Below, one piece after another: positions 35,693 to 42,570 of a DNA stretch of 64,000 nt; position 1 is the stretch's first letter, and every line of letters begins with the position of its first letter. Under the pieces are notes generated by a model. That model saw only the letters and a program-made list of their open reading frames with translations, was not told the DNA's origin and did no database searches. The stretch lies in contig JBBCIN010000002.1 in the NCBI GenBank assembly GCA_037200885.1, forward strand, positions 1,178,001 through 1,242,000, given 5' to 3'. This stretch comes from PMG-095 sp037200885 (GTDB lineage Bacteria; Myxococcota_A; Polyangia; Polyangiales; Polyangiaceae). Both the position numbers and the translations under genes were made by a program.

Positions 35693-36068
35693 TTCTCTGT
35701 GCGCTAGAGCAAGCGCCAGGCCAGCCCACACGCAAACGCCCACGCCGAGCAATATGTCACAGTCTGGGCGTTGAACGGGGCGGAAGCACTCGCAAGTGGG
35801 AAACGAAAAACAACCTAACTGGATCTTCGGCAAGGTGACGCCCAATCGCAGCGATGTGGCCTTGGTCCAGCGTTCGAGCGTCGCCATTGGCAGTGAGACA
35901 CAAGGCCACAGCCGTGGCCAGATAGTCCGCGCTGATTGGCCAAAGTGCGGCGCAGCGAGTTCGGAATTCGAATTCGATGCCGATTGTGGAGTGGAGCGCC
36001 GGAGCCGAGCTTGGCACGGGGAGTGCACTCCAAGTGTAATCCGTGTGCCCAACACTCGAAATCAAGCC
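35693..36068. other. Divergent intergenic stretch holding a sigma-54-like promoter
   Basis: 376 bases between a small leftward gene and a small membrane protein gene. The clear element is TGGCACGGGGAGTGCA at 36012-36027. It also contains GGAGTGCACTCC, a perfect 12-bp dyad at 36020-36031. No other gene is visible. Confidence 0.55.
36012..36027 (+). promoter_or_regulatory. Sigma-54-like -24/-12 promoter of the small membrane protein gene
   Basis: TGGCACGGGGAGTGCA fits TGGCACRNNNNTTGCW at every fixed position except the first T of the -12 box (G here). The invariant GG and GC are correctly spaced. The start codon is 41 bases downstream. Three related elements precede other small genes of the same island. 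As an alternative, GCAC-N5-GTGC is itself a dyad and could be an operator. Confidence 0.65.
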
Positions 36069-36449
36069 ATGTCAAAAAGCGCCGCAGTGGTCGACTCGAA
36101 TGCCAACCCTGGTACTTCTCGTGCCAAGCAAGCTCGGAAGCCGCGTGTGCAACAGAACAGGGGATCGCGTGCGTCGCTCGCGCTCGCCCCGAACGAGGTG
36201 CAGCCGAGTGCATTCCCGGCCAAACCTTTACTGATCGGAGTCGGCCTTGGCGCAGCGCTTGCGCTGACCGCGGTGGCGCTCGGCTCACGCCCGGCAAAAT
36301 CATCGTCCTTCGGCTCGCGTCCGCCGACGATCGCCGGCGCTTTTACCAAGACCGCGGTGGTGGTGTTGGCCCGCATCGTCGCTCGAAGAGCGCTGGCCGC
36401 TGCGGCCAAACAGGGTGCTCGAAAGCTCGCCAGCGCTTGGCCTCTGTGA
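36069..36449 (+). CDS. Small membrane protein, paralogue of the one at 38508
   Basis: A 126-residue product from the ATG at 36069. A basic, Ala/Asn-rich N-terminus leads to FPAKPLLIGVGLGAALALTAVALGS (one hydrophobic segment), then SFGSRPPTIAGAFTKTAVVVLARIVARRALAAAAKQGARKLASAWPL. It shares the pattern KP.LIG.G.GAAL...A.A..S and GAF/GMN.TLTKTA.V.LAR with the protein encoded at 38508-38870. It is probably a small inner-membrane protein with an amphipathic C-terminal helix. It sits under a sigma-54-like promoter and ends 10 bases before the DUF2252 start, so the two genes are co-transcribed. Confidence 0.7.
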   Translation: MSKSAAVVDSNANPGTSRAKQARKPRVQQNRGSRASLALAPNEVQPSAFPAKPLLIGVGLGAALALTAVALGSRPAKSSSFGSRPPTIAGAFTKTAVVVLARIVARRALAAAAKQGARKLASAWPL

Positions 36450-36459
36450 CGCGCCGTCA

Positions 36460-37665
36460 GTGACTCACGAACGACGCGTCACCGAGCTTTACGCGCGGCG
36501 CGATCTCAAGATGGCGCGCGACGCCCACGCCTACGTTCGGGGCAGCACCCAGCGCTTCTATGAGTGGCTAGCGACGACGCACGGGCGCGGGCTCCCAGAA
36601 GGTCCGACGGTCTGGATTTGCGGCGACGCCCACGTGGGAAACCTCGGTCCGATCGCGCGCTGCGATCAGCGGATCGACGTGGAGCTCCGCGATCTGGATC
36701 AAACGGCTCCCGGCAATCCCGCACATGACCTGATCCGCCTAGCCCTCAGTTTAGCCATGGCCGCGCGCAGCTCGGATTTGCCGGGCGTGGTCACGGCTCG
36801 ATTGATCGAAGAACTGATGAGCGGTTATCTCGACGCGTTCAGCAATATCGAAGCAACCGCTCCGAAGACGGATAGTGCGGCGGTGCGCTTCGTGGTGCGC
36901 GAAGCCATGCGTCGCAAGTGGCGACATTTGCACCGAGAAAGCATCGGCAGCAAGCCCAAGTTCAACTTGGGCCGCCGGTTTTTGGCGTTGACCGCCGAAG
37001 AAAAGGCAGCGCTCGTAGAGTTTCTGAGTCGCGAGCGCGTGCGCAAGCTGGTCACACGGCTGGACTGCCGCGATGATGAGGCGCAGATCCGTGTGCGCGA
37101 TGCCGCATTCTGGGTCAAAGGCTGCAGCTCACTCGGGCTTTGGCGGTGCGCCGCACTGATCGAGGTGATTGGTCACGACCAAGCCCACGGCGGATACTCA
37201 CTCTTGGACATCAAGCAGGCGGTGGCCACCGTGGCTCCCGTCAGCGACGCGAGTCAGCTACCCGAGCATCACGGAGAGCGCGTGGTACTGGGCGCGAAAG
37301 CGCTGTCCCCGGCTCTCGGCGCGCGGATGCTGTCCGGGACCATCCTCGGCCGCTCCGTCTTCGTGCGCGAGCTGATGCCTCAAGATCTGAAGCTAGAACT
37401 TGCGATGCTCGACGACTCCGAAGCGCGCGCCACCGCGCGCGCATTGGCTAAAATCCTCGGTCTGGCGCACGCCCGGCAGCTGGACGATGCAGACCGGCAG
37501 AAATGGCGGGCTGAGCTCGAGGGCGCCGCGACCCGCTCGCTCGATGCCCCCACCTGGCTTTGGTCCAGCGTGGTCGATCTGATCGGTATTCATGAACGCG
37601 CTTACCTCGAGCATTGTCGCCGCTTTGCTCTGGCTTCGGAGAAGTTGCGCGAGCAACAAGCGTAG
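36460..37665 (+). CDS. DUF2252 family protein
   Basis: A 401-residue protein from a GTG at 36460, chosen over the GTG at 36415 because it follows the previous stop by 10 bases. DUF2252 motifs: FYRGS-equivalent AYVRGSTQRFYEWLA, VWICGDAHVGNLG, DLDQTAPGNPAHDLIRLALSLAMAAR, KGCSSLGLWR, KQAVATVAPVSDAS, and VRELMPQDLKLEL. The fold resembles aminoglycoside kinases (GD.H.GN catalytic-like loop) but biochemical function is unknown. Coupling to a small stress-type membrane protein under a sigma-54-like promoter suggests a condition-specific role. Confidence 0.85.
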   Translation: MTHERRVTELYARRDLKMARDAHAYVRGSTQRFYEWLATTHGRGLPEGPTVWICGDAHVGNLGPIARCDQRIDVELRDLDQTAPGNPAHDLIRLALSLAMAARSSDLPGVVTARLIEELMSGYLDAFSNIEATAPKTDSAAVRFVVREAMRRKWRHLHRESIGSKPKFNLGRRFLALTAEEKAALVEFLSRERVRKLVTRLDCRDDEAQIRVRDAAFWVKGCSSLGLWRCAALIEVIGHDQAHGGYSLLDIKQAVATVAPVSDASQLPEHHGERVVLGAKALSPALGARMLSGTILGRSVFVRELMPQDLKLELAMLDDSEARATARALAKILGLAHARQLDDADRQKWRAELEGAATRSLDAPTWLWSSVVDLIGIHERAYLEHCRRFALASEKLREQQA

Positions 37666-37728
37666 TAAACGCGGCTTGCTCGAGCGCCCCTTGTCACCGA
37701 GGCGCAAGGGTCCCAGGTAAATCGAGCG

Positions 37729-38511
37729 ATGACCTGGAACCCTGCGCTCTATCGACGCTTCGAAGGCGAACGCACGCGCCCCGCCGAAGATCTACTCGCG
37801 CGCGTCGGGCTGGAACGAGCCGCGCATGTGGTCGACCTCGGTTGTGGACCAGGCAATTCCACGGAACTCCTGGTCGAGCGCTTCGAAGGCGCCGTCGTGA
37901 TCGGGACGGACACGTCGGATGCCATGTTGGAGAGCGCGCGCAAACGCCTACCGCAGTGCCGCTTCGAGCTCAGTGACGTCAGCTCCTGGCAAGCGAAGGA
38001 CCCACCTGATCTGATTTTCGCCAACGCGGTACTGCAGTGGGTTCCGGGGCATGAGCAGCTGTTCCCTCGCCTGTTCGCGGCATTGGCGCCGGGTGGTGTC
38101 TTGGCCGTGCAGATGCCCGACAACCTGAACGAACCGACGCACCGCTTGATGAGAGAGGTTGCCAGCGTCGGGCCCTGGGCTCGCGCCCTCGCCGATGCCG
38201 CGCGCGTTCGACCACTCATCCCGCCTGCCGATACGTATTACGATTTGCTCGCTGGCGCAGCCAAAACGGTCGATATCTGGCGTACCGCCTATCATCACCC
38301 AATGGGTTCTCCCGCCGACATCGTCGATTGGGTGCGGGCCACTGGTCTTCGCCCTTTCGTCGATCCGTTGCCGGACATGCAACGCGCCGCGTTTCTGGCC
38401 GAATATGAACGTCGCATCGCCGAAGCGTACCCAGCGCGCAAGGACGGCAAACGGCTCTTGGCGTTCCCCCGTTTGTTCATCGTGGCCCGCCGCGCGCACG
38501 CCGAGCTCTAA
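37729..38511 (+). CDS. tam: Trans-aconitate 2-methyltransferase
   Basis: A 260-residue SAM-dependent methyltransferase close to E. coli Tam in length and sequence: MTWNPALYRRFEGERTRPAEDLLARV, motif I VVDLGCGPGNSTELL, VIGTDTSDAMLESARKRLP, motif with DLIFANAVLQWVPGHEQLFPRLFAALAPGGVLAVQMPDNLNEPTHRLMR, TYYDLLAGAA..VDIWRTAYHHPM, and LPDMQRAAFLAEYERRIAEAYP. It esterifies trans-aconitate, an inhibitor of the TCA cycle formed from cis-aconitate. Its end overlaps the end of the next, convergent gene by four bases. Confidence 0.9.
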   Translation: MTWNPALYRRFEGERTRPAEDLLARVGLERAAHVVDLGCGPGNSTELLVERFEGAVVIGTDTSDAMLESARKRLPQCRFELSDVSSWQAKDPPDLIFANAVLQWVPGHEQLFPRLFAALAPGGVLAVQMPDNLNEPTHRLMREVASVGPWARALADAARVRPLIPPADTYYDLLAGAAKTVDIWRTAYHHPMGSPADIVDWVRATGLRPFVDPLPDMQRAAFLAEYERRIAEAYPARKDGKRLLAFPRLFIVARRAHAEL

Positions 38512-38870
38512 CTCTTCTTCATCGCGTCAGCCACATCCAAGAGCGCGCTGGTCGCGACGCTGCGCACGGTTTGCCCAGAGACGACGCGCGCCAGGGCGAC
38601 GAGCGCCGTCTTGGTCAACGTTTGATTCATGCCGGCGAAGGGCGAACCCAGCGATGGTCGCTTCGAGCTCACGGCCAACGCAGAGCCGAGTAGTGCCGCC
38701 CCAACCCCCGCGCCGATTAGGAACGGCTTCATTGGCAGCGTCGATAGCTCTGCGGCAATGGCCTTGGCCCGACGCGTCAACGTGCTGGCAGCGCGTTTGC
38801 GTGGCTTGGGCTCGCCATGTGCGGCACGCGGCTCAGGGTGCAGTTCCGCCAGTGAAGTGCTCTTTGGCAT
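38508..38870 (-). CDS. Small membrane protein, paralogue of the one at 36069
   Basis: A 120-residue product from the ATG at 38870, preceded by CGAGGACAC; the longer frame to 39062 is rejected because it crosses the promoter. A basic N-terminal half (KPRKRAASTLTRRAKAIAAELS) precedes MKPFLIGAGVGAALLGSALAVSSKRPSLGSPFAGMNQTLTKTALVALARVVSGQTVRSVATSALLDVADAMKKS. The hydrophobic segment and the TLTKTALVALAR block match the protein at 36069-36449. A sigma-54-like element lies directly upstream. Confidence 0.7.
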   Translation of the reverse strand: MPKSTSLAELHPEPRAAHGEPKPRKRAASTLTRRAKAIAAELSTLPMKPFLIGAGVGAALLGSALAVSSKRPSLGSPFAGMNQTLTKTALVALARVVSGQTVRSVATSALLDVADAMKKS

Positions 38871-38889
38871 GTGTCCTCGAATTGTACAC

Positions 38890-38905
38890 TGCACTCCGTG
38901 TGCCA
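38890..38905 (-). promoter_or_regulatory. Sigma-54-like promoter of the 38508 gene
   Basis: Read leftward: TGGCACACGGAGTGCA, with R = A, correct spacing and only the first T of the -12 box changed to G. The -12 box ends 19 bases before the ATG, leaving a very short leader that still contains GAGG. Confidence 0.6.
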
Positions 38906-39056
38906 CGCCGGTACTTGCCGAAAGCTGCAAAGACAATGGGAGAGCTATTGCGAGCGTGTGGCGGCGTCGCGCGAGCCGCGCTGGTCGCGAGGCGCTTCGC
39001 CTCGGAAAGGAGGCCGCGCCCAGCGCGGAGGTCCGAGGTCGGCCCAGTATGTGCCC

Positions 39057-39072
39057 TGGCACGCGGCGTGCT
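39057..39072 (+). promoter_or_regulatory. Sigma-54-like promoter of the lmo0937-like gene
   Basis: TGGCACGCGGCGTGCT fits TGGCACRNNNNTTGCW except G for the first T of the -12 box. A predicted start near 39083 leaves a leader carrying AAGGAGG. It is divergent from the element at 38890. Confidence 0.65.
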
Positions 39073-39095
39073 TGAGCGCAGTCAAGGAGGCCCTC

Positions 39096-39245
39096 ATGTT
39101 ATACACTTTGGTCGTCGTCTTGTTGGTGCTTTGGGCTTTGGGTTTGGCAACGTCTTACACGTTGGGCGGGTTGCTGCACCTCTTGCTGGTCGTGGCGCTC
39201 GTATTGTTGGCGGTCCAGTTGGTCACGGGCCGGCGCACGGTTTGA
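39096..39245 (+). CDS. lmo0937 family small membrane protein (49 residues)
   Basis: The ATG at 39096 follows AAGGAGG by five bases. The product is MLYTLVVVLLVLWALGLATS, a Gly/Leu turn, HLLLVVALVLLAVQLVTGRR, i.e. two hydrophobic segments joined by a short loop. Length, the opening MLYT.VVVLLVLW.LGL and the ending with a short basic tail match the lmo0937 family. The family is induced in stress in several bacteria but has no known mechanism. It lies under its own sigma-54-like promoter. Confidence 0.8.
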   Translation: MLYTLVVVLLVLWALGLATSYTLGGLLHLLLVVALVLLAVQLVTGRRTV

Positions 39246-39275
39246 CCCCATATTGTCTTGGCTTAAACTTAGGGC

Positions 39276-40355
39276 ATGCATCGAGCGACGGAAGCGGCGC
39301 TGCTCAGTGCGGCTCTCGTGCTCAAGTGCGGGGGCGGCGGTGCCTGCAGCAAACGAGAGGCAGCGCCTGCTAACGGACTGAAAGCGCACCGCCCTGCGCC
39401 CGCAGCGTCCATCCCGAAGACCGCGCCCGGTACGATCTCGGATCCCTTGGATCCGAATCGCCCGATGACGATCGATCTGGAGCCCCGCGTTGGTGCCGGC
39501 AACTGGGTGACCGCGCGACCGAGCTTCCAAGCGTCGCGCACCACGGCTCAACGCGGCGGCATCGAGCCGTGCGCGACGCAAGCCGTAGACACCAGTGCCT
39601 TCGAGGACTGGACAACGGTGAGCCAGGGTAAATTCACCGCTCCTCGGGGACTCGTGCTCGACGACAGCGGCGGTTTCGATCTGGTGATTCATCTGCTCGG
39701 AGATGAGCCGATCAGGCGCGAACTGATCAACAGCAAGCAGCCGTTCGCGCTTTACTCGCTGACGGTGGGTCTGAACCAAAGCTACGCGCCGCTATTCACT
39801 GGCTCACGGCTGCAGGCTTCGATCATTGCCGGCATCGAGCAAGCGTTGAGCAAGCGCCTGGCCAAACCGGCGCATCTGCGGCACCTTGCGATGAGCGCCT
39901 GGAGCGCGGGTTTCGTGGGCATCGAGGCCGCGCTATCGCAGCCTTCGGCCAAGGATATCGACGCCGTGATCTTGATCGACGGATTGCACGCGCCGCGCGC
40001 GAACGATCTCGCGTTCAAGGCTCAGCTGAAACCGTTCGTCGACTTCGCCGCGCGCGCAGCACGCGGCGAGCGCTCGTTTTTCGTCAGCCATTCGTCGATC
40101 GATCCGCCTGACTTTGCGTCGACCACTGAATGCGCGCATTACCTCATCGCATCGCTCGGGGGCAAACCGCAGCCCGTACGGCGTACGGATGGCTTCGGGC
40201 TGGACCTCGTGGAGTTCTTCAGCCAGGGAGAGTTTCAGGTGCGCGGCTACGCCGGCAATGACCGGGCCGATCACTGCGCTCAACTGGCAGTGCTGCGCGA
40301 TGCGTTCAGCGCGCTCGGCACACGCTGGAAGGCCCAGCCGCTAAGCCGCCGCTGA
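39276..40355 (+). CDS. Alpha/beta-hydrolase-fold exported protein
   Basis: A 359-residue protein. The N-terminus has a short hydrophobic stretch ending near a Cys (AALLSAALVLKC followed by GGGG), suggesting export or a lipid anchor. The globular part reads as an alpha/beta hydrolase: FDLVIHLLGDEPIRRELI, nucleophile elbow AMSAWSAGFVGIEAAL (S-x-x-S-A-G in place of G-x-S-x-G), VILIDGLHAP with the acid Asp, and GNDRADHCAQL with the candidate His. The elbow deviates from consensus, so activity is uncertain. It converges with the transglutaminase-like gene and overlaps its end by 15 bases. Confidence 0.7.
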   Translation: MHRATEAALLSAALVLKCGGGGACSKREAAPANGLKAHRPAPAASIPKTAPGTISDPLDPNRPMTIDLEPRVGAGNWVTARPSFQASRTTAQRGGIEPCATQAVDTSAFEDWTTVSQGKFTAPRGLVLDDSGGFDLVIHLLGDEPIRRELINSKQPFALYSLTVGLNQSYAPLFTGSRLQASIIAGIEQALSKRLAKPAHLRHLAMSAWSAGFVGIEAALSQPSAKDIDAVILIDGLHAPRANDLAFKAQLKPFVDFAARAARGERSFFVSHSSIDPPDFASTTECAHYLIASLGGKPQPVRRTDGFGLDLVEFFSQGEFQVRGYAGNDRADHCAQLAVLRDAFSALGTRWKAQPLSRR

Positions 40356-41165
40356 TGCTTGGCGTACCTCATCCGTCACGATATCGAACTGCACCAGCTT
40401 GGATTGTCCAAACGTGGTGGTGATCGCGCAGTCTGCGGCGTCCCGACCGCGCGCTACCAAAATCCGGCCGACGCGAGGCACATTGTGACGGGCGTCGAAG
40501 GTGAACCAGCGCCCTCCGAGATAGACCTCGAACCAAGCGCTGAAGTCCATCGGAGCCCGAACGGGAGGCACGCAAATGTCGCCCAAGTAGCCCGTCGCAT
40601 AGCGGGCTGGAATATTCATGCAGCGACAGAGCGCGATCGCCAAATGGGCAAAGTCACGACACACGCCGACTCGCTCTTCGTGGCCCTCCCAGGCGGTGCG
40701 GGTGTTGCGCGCAAATTGGTAACCGAACGTCAGATGGCGGTGCACGTAGTCGACAATCGCCTGCACACGCGCCCAACCTCGCGGCGTGTTGCCAAACAGC
40801 GACCAGGCCAGTGGCGACAAGCGATCGGTCTCGCAGTAGCGACTACCGAGCAAAAAGCTGACCGCCTCGTCGGGCAGTTCGGCGACCGGCACTTCACCAG
40901 CCCACGGCGCGACCTCGTCGGGCAAACCGGAGTCTTGGATTACGAAGTCAGTCGCAAGCTTGAGGATGCCTGCAGGCGCCACCGTCCGGGTACGCATGTT
41001 TCCAAATTCGTCGATACTCGCAACCAGCGGCGCGGAGCCACTCGACGTGATGATAGCCGGGCTACGCAGGTCTGCCTGGCGCGACGGATGGACGCTGAGT
41101 AGCGCCATCAGCGGAGTCTCTGCGTTGCATTCAATGGCAATTTCGTAGCCAGCTCTAATCAACAT
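40341..41165 (-). CDS. Transglutaminase-like protein with Ser in place of catalytic His
   Basis: A 274-residue product from the ATG at 41165; the TTG at 41183 is less likely. N-terminal beta domain (MLIRAGYEIAIECNAETPLMALLSV) followed by the transglutaminase-like papain-fold core. That core contains GHEERVGVCRDFAHLAIALCRCMNIPARYATGYL (nucleophile Cys), then APMDFSAWFEVYLGGRWFTFDARHN where family enzymes have H-A-W. Here Ser replaces the His, while the following Asp is kept. It may be a non-catalytic or altered relative. Its neighbour at 41339 keeps the His. The TGGCGC-N5-TTGCA string at 41179-41194 lies too close to the ATG to be a convincing promoter. Confidence 0.8.
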   Translation of the reverse strand: MLIRAGYEIAIECNAETPLMALLSVHPSRQADLRSPAIITSSGSAPLVASIDEFGNMRTRTVAPAGILKLATDFVIQDSGLPDEVAPWAGEVPVAELPDEAVSFLLGSRYCETDRLSPLAWSLFGNTPRGWARVQAIVDYVHRHLTFGYQFARNTRTAWEGHEERVGVCRDFAHLAIALCRCMNIPARYATGYLGDICVPPVRAPMDFSAWFEVYLGGRWFTFDARHNVPRVGRILVARGRDAADCAITTTFGQSKLVQFDIVTDEVRQASAAA

Positions 41166-41338
41166 GAGCGGTCGTCTTTGCAAGCGACGCGCCAGGTGTA
41201 GGGGGTTATGGACTCAACCGGGCTAACCCCTCTCCAGTCGAGGAAAGTGCCCATTTTGGCGTTTCGCCACGATCGCAACATCTTGCGACCGGGCGGAGCG
41301 GACGTCTCATACTGCACCGGTGGGAGGCACGCTTGCTG

Positions 41339-42118
41339 CTACACCGCGTCGACCCAGACGCGCATGTTTTTGGTCTCGATCGGGCCGAACTCGGTAATCA
41401 GCGCCACGTCGGCCGCGTCGCGGCCATAGGCGATGGCGACGCGACCGCCGCGAGGCTCCGCCTGAGTGGCGTCGAAGGTGTACCAACGACCATCGACGAA
41501 AGCTTCGAACCAGGCGTGCAAGTCCATCGGGTCGAGACGATAGAGGTAGCCGACGACCATGCGCGCGGGAATGCGCAGGGCCCGGCACAGCGACATGCCG
41601 ATGTGTGAGAAGTCTCGGCACACACCCGCTTGGTCGCGGAGGGTATCGGCAGCAGTGGTCGAACCATTGCTCACGCCGTACTCGTATTCGATATTCTCGC
41701 GGATCCAGGCGCGAATTGCCTCAACTTGATCGTAGCCTGCGGCCTGCTTGGCGACCACCTCGTGAGCGAGCGCGTCCAGCGTATCGGACGGACAGTACCG
41801 GCTCTGCAACAAGAATTGCAGGGCCGAGTCCGGCAAATCTTCGATTCTGGTGAGTCCAGCTCCGGGCTTGACCGCAATCTCGTCGGCGACCTCCACGGTG
41901 ACTTGAGTCTTCAGATGGAGGCCGCCCGCGGGAGCGACCAAACGCTGGCACAGGTTTCCGAAACAATCGACGTATTCGGTCGCGCGCACGAACGGCTCGA
42001 ATTCATACGTCTCCTCCACAATCCACTGCGCTTGGCCGCTGCGCGGGCGAAGCATCGCGACCAGCGGCGCTGGACTCGTCGCATTCAGGGTCATCTCGCA
42101 GCCGGCGCGGAGTCGCAT
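41339..42118 (-). CDS. Transglutaminase-like cysteine protease family protein
   Basis: A 259-residue protein of the same layout as the gene at 40341: MRLRAGCEMTLNATSPAPLVAMLRP beta domain, then GSTTAADTLRDQAGVCRDFSHIGMSLCRALRIPARMVVGYL with the nucleophile Cys, DLHAWFEAFVDGRWYTFDATQAEPRGGRVAIAYGRDAADVALI with the catalytic His and Asp. The catalytic triad is complete. Proteins of this group are cytoplasmic and may be peptidases or transglutaminases; the substrate is unknown. It ends 173 bases before the start of the paralogue at 40341, suggesting a tandem duplication. Confidence 0.85.
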   Translation of the reverse strand: MRLRAGCEMTLNATSPAPLVAMLRPRSGQAQWIVEETYEFEPFVRATEYVDCFGNLCQRLVAPAGGLHLKTQVTVEVADEIAVKPGAGLTRIEDLPDSALQFLLQSRYCPSDTLDALAHEVVAKQAAGYDQVEAIRAWIRENIEYEYGVSNGSTTAADTLRDQAGVCRDFSHIGMSLCRALRIPARMVVGYLYRLDPMDLHAWFEAFVDGRWYTFDATQAEPRGGRVAIAYGRDAADVALITEFGPIETKNMRVWVDAV

Positions 42119-42122
42119 TCGA

Positions 42123-42386
42123 TCACGCTAGCAAGTTACGATTGGACAACTTGCCCATCACGAGCAAGAGCAGCAATGCGCCGACGATACTGCCGATGAC
42201 GCCCGCGGTGTTGAGGTCGGTAGCGCGGGTGTTGGTCAACAAACTGACCAAGAAGCCGCCCACGAAGGAACCGACGACACCCAAGATCATCGTGGCGATC
42301 AGCCCCATCTTCTGAGTGCCCGGCATGAGCGCACGGGCGATGAAACCAACGACCAAACCGAAAAGAAGAAATAGTACGATGCCCAT
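42123..42386 (-). CDS. GlsB/YeaQ/YmgE family membrane protein
   Basis: An 87-residue protein with three hydrophobic segments (IVLFLLFGLVVGFIARAL, LIATMILGVVGSFVGGFLVSLL, GVIGSIVGALLLLLVMGKL). The Gly-rich G.V.GFIA..LMPG opening and GVVGSFVGG block are diagnostic of the GlsB/YeaQ/YmgE (transglycosylase-associated) family, which is linked to general or envelope stress but has no known activity. It lies 63 bases downstream of a sigma-54-like promoter. The transglutaminase-like gene follows four bases downstream, so the two may be co-transcribed. Confidence 0.88.
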   Translation of the reverse strand: MGIVLFLLFGLVVGFIARALMPGTQKMGLIATMILGVVGSFVGGFLVSLLTNTRATDLNTAGVIGSIVGALLLLLVMGKLSNRNLLA

Positions 42387-42448
42387 GATGAACTCCTTCG
42401 ACCTGAATTTTGAGGGGTGGGCAAGCAGCGCCCATGAAGCCGCGTAAA

Positions 42449-42464
42449 CGCAAGGAGCGCGCCA
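42449..42464 (-). promoter_or_regulatory. Sigma-54-like promoter of the GlsB/YeaQ gene
   Basis: Read leftward: TGGCGCGCTCCTTGCG. The -12 box TTGC is perfect and the -24 box has G for A at the fifth position; the invariant GG and GC are correctly spaced. It ends 63 bases before the ATG and a GAAGGAG site follows. Confidence 0.5.
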
Positions 42465-42570
42465 ACCGTAAAATCAGCAGAAAAAGCTCTCGCGCAACCG
42501 GCCCGTGTGGCGAAGGGCCTCGCAAAGTAAACGGATGGCGCCGCGCGCGAGACGCGCTACGCCCTCGCCC

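Noticed and set aside
35708..35723. TGGCCT-N5-TTGCT element before the 35450 gene
   Set aside because: Two mismatches in the -24 box and too close to the likely start; kept only as a note.
38159..39373. 404-residue rightward frame
   Set aside because: It runs antisense and out of phase across three better supported genes and two promoter elements.
41179..41194. TGGCGC-N5-TTGCA sigma-54-like element before the 40341 gene
   Set aside because: It lies only about 14 bases upstream of the ATG, so a transcript would be almost leaderless; treated as coincidental in GC-rich DNA.
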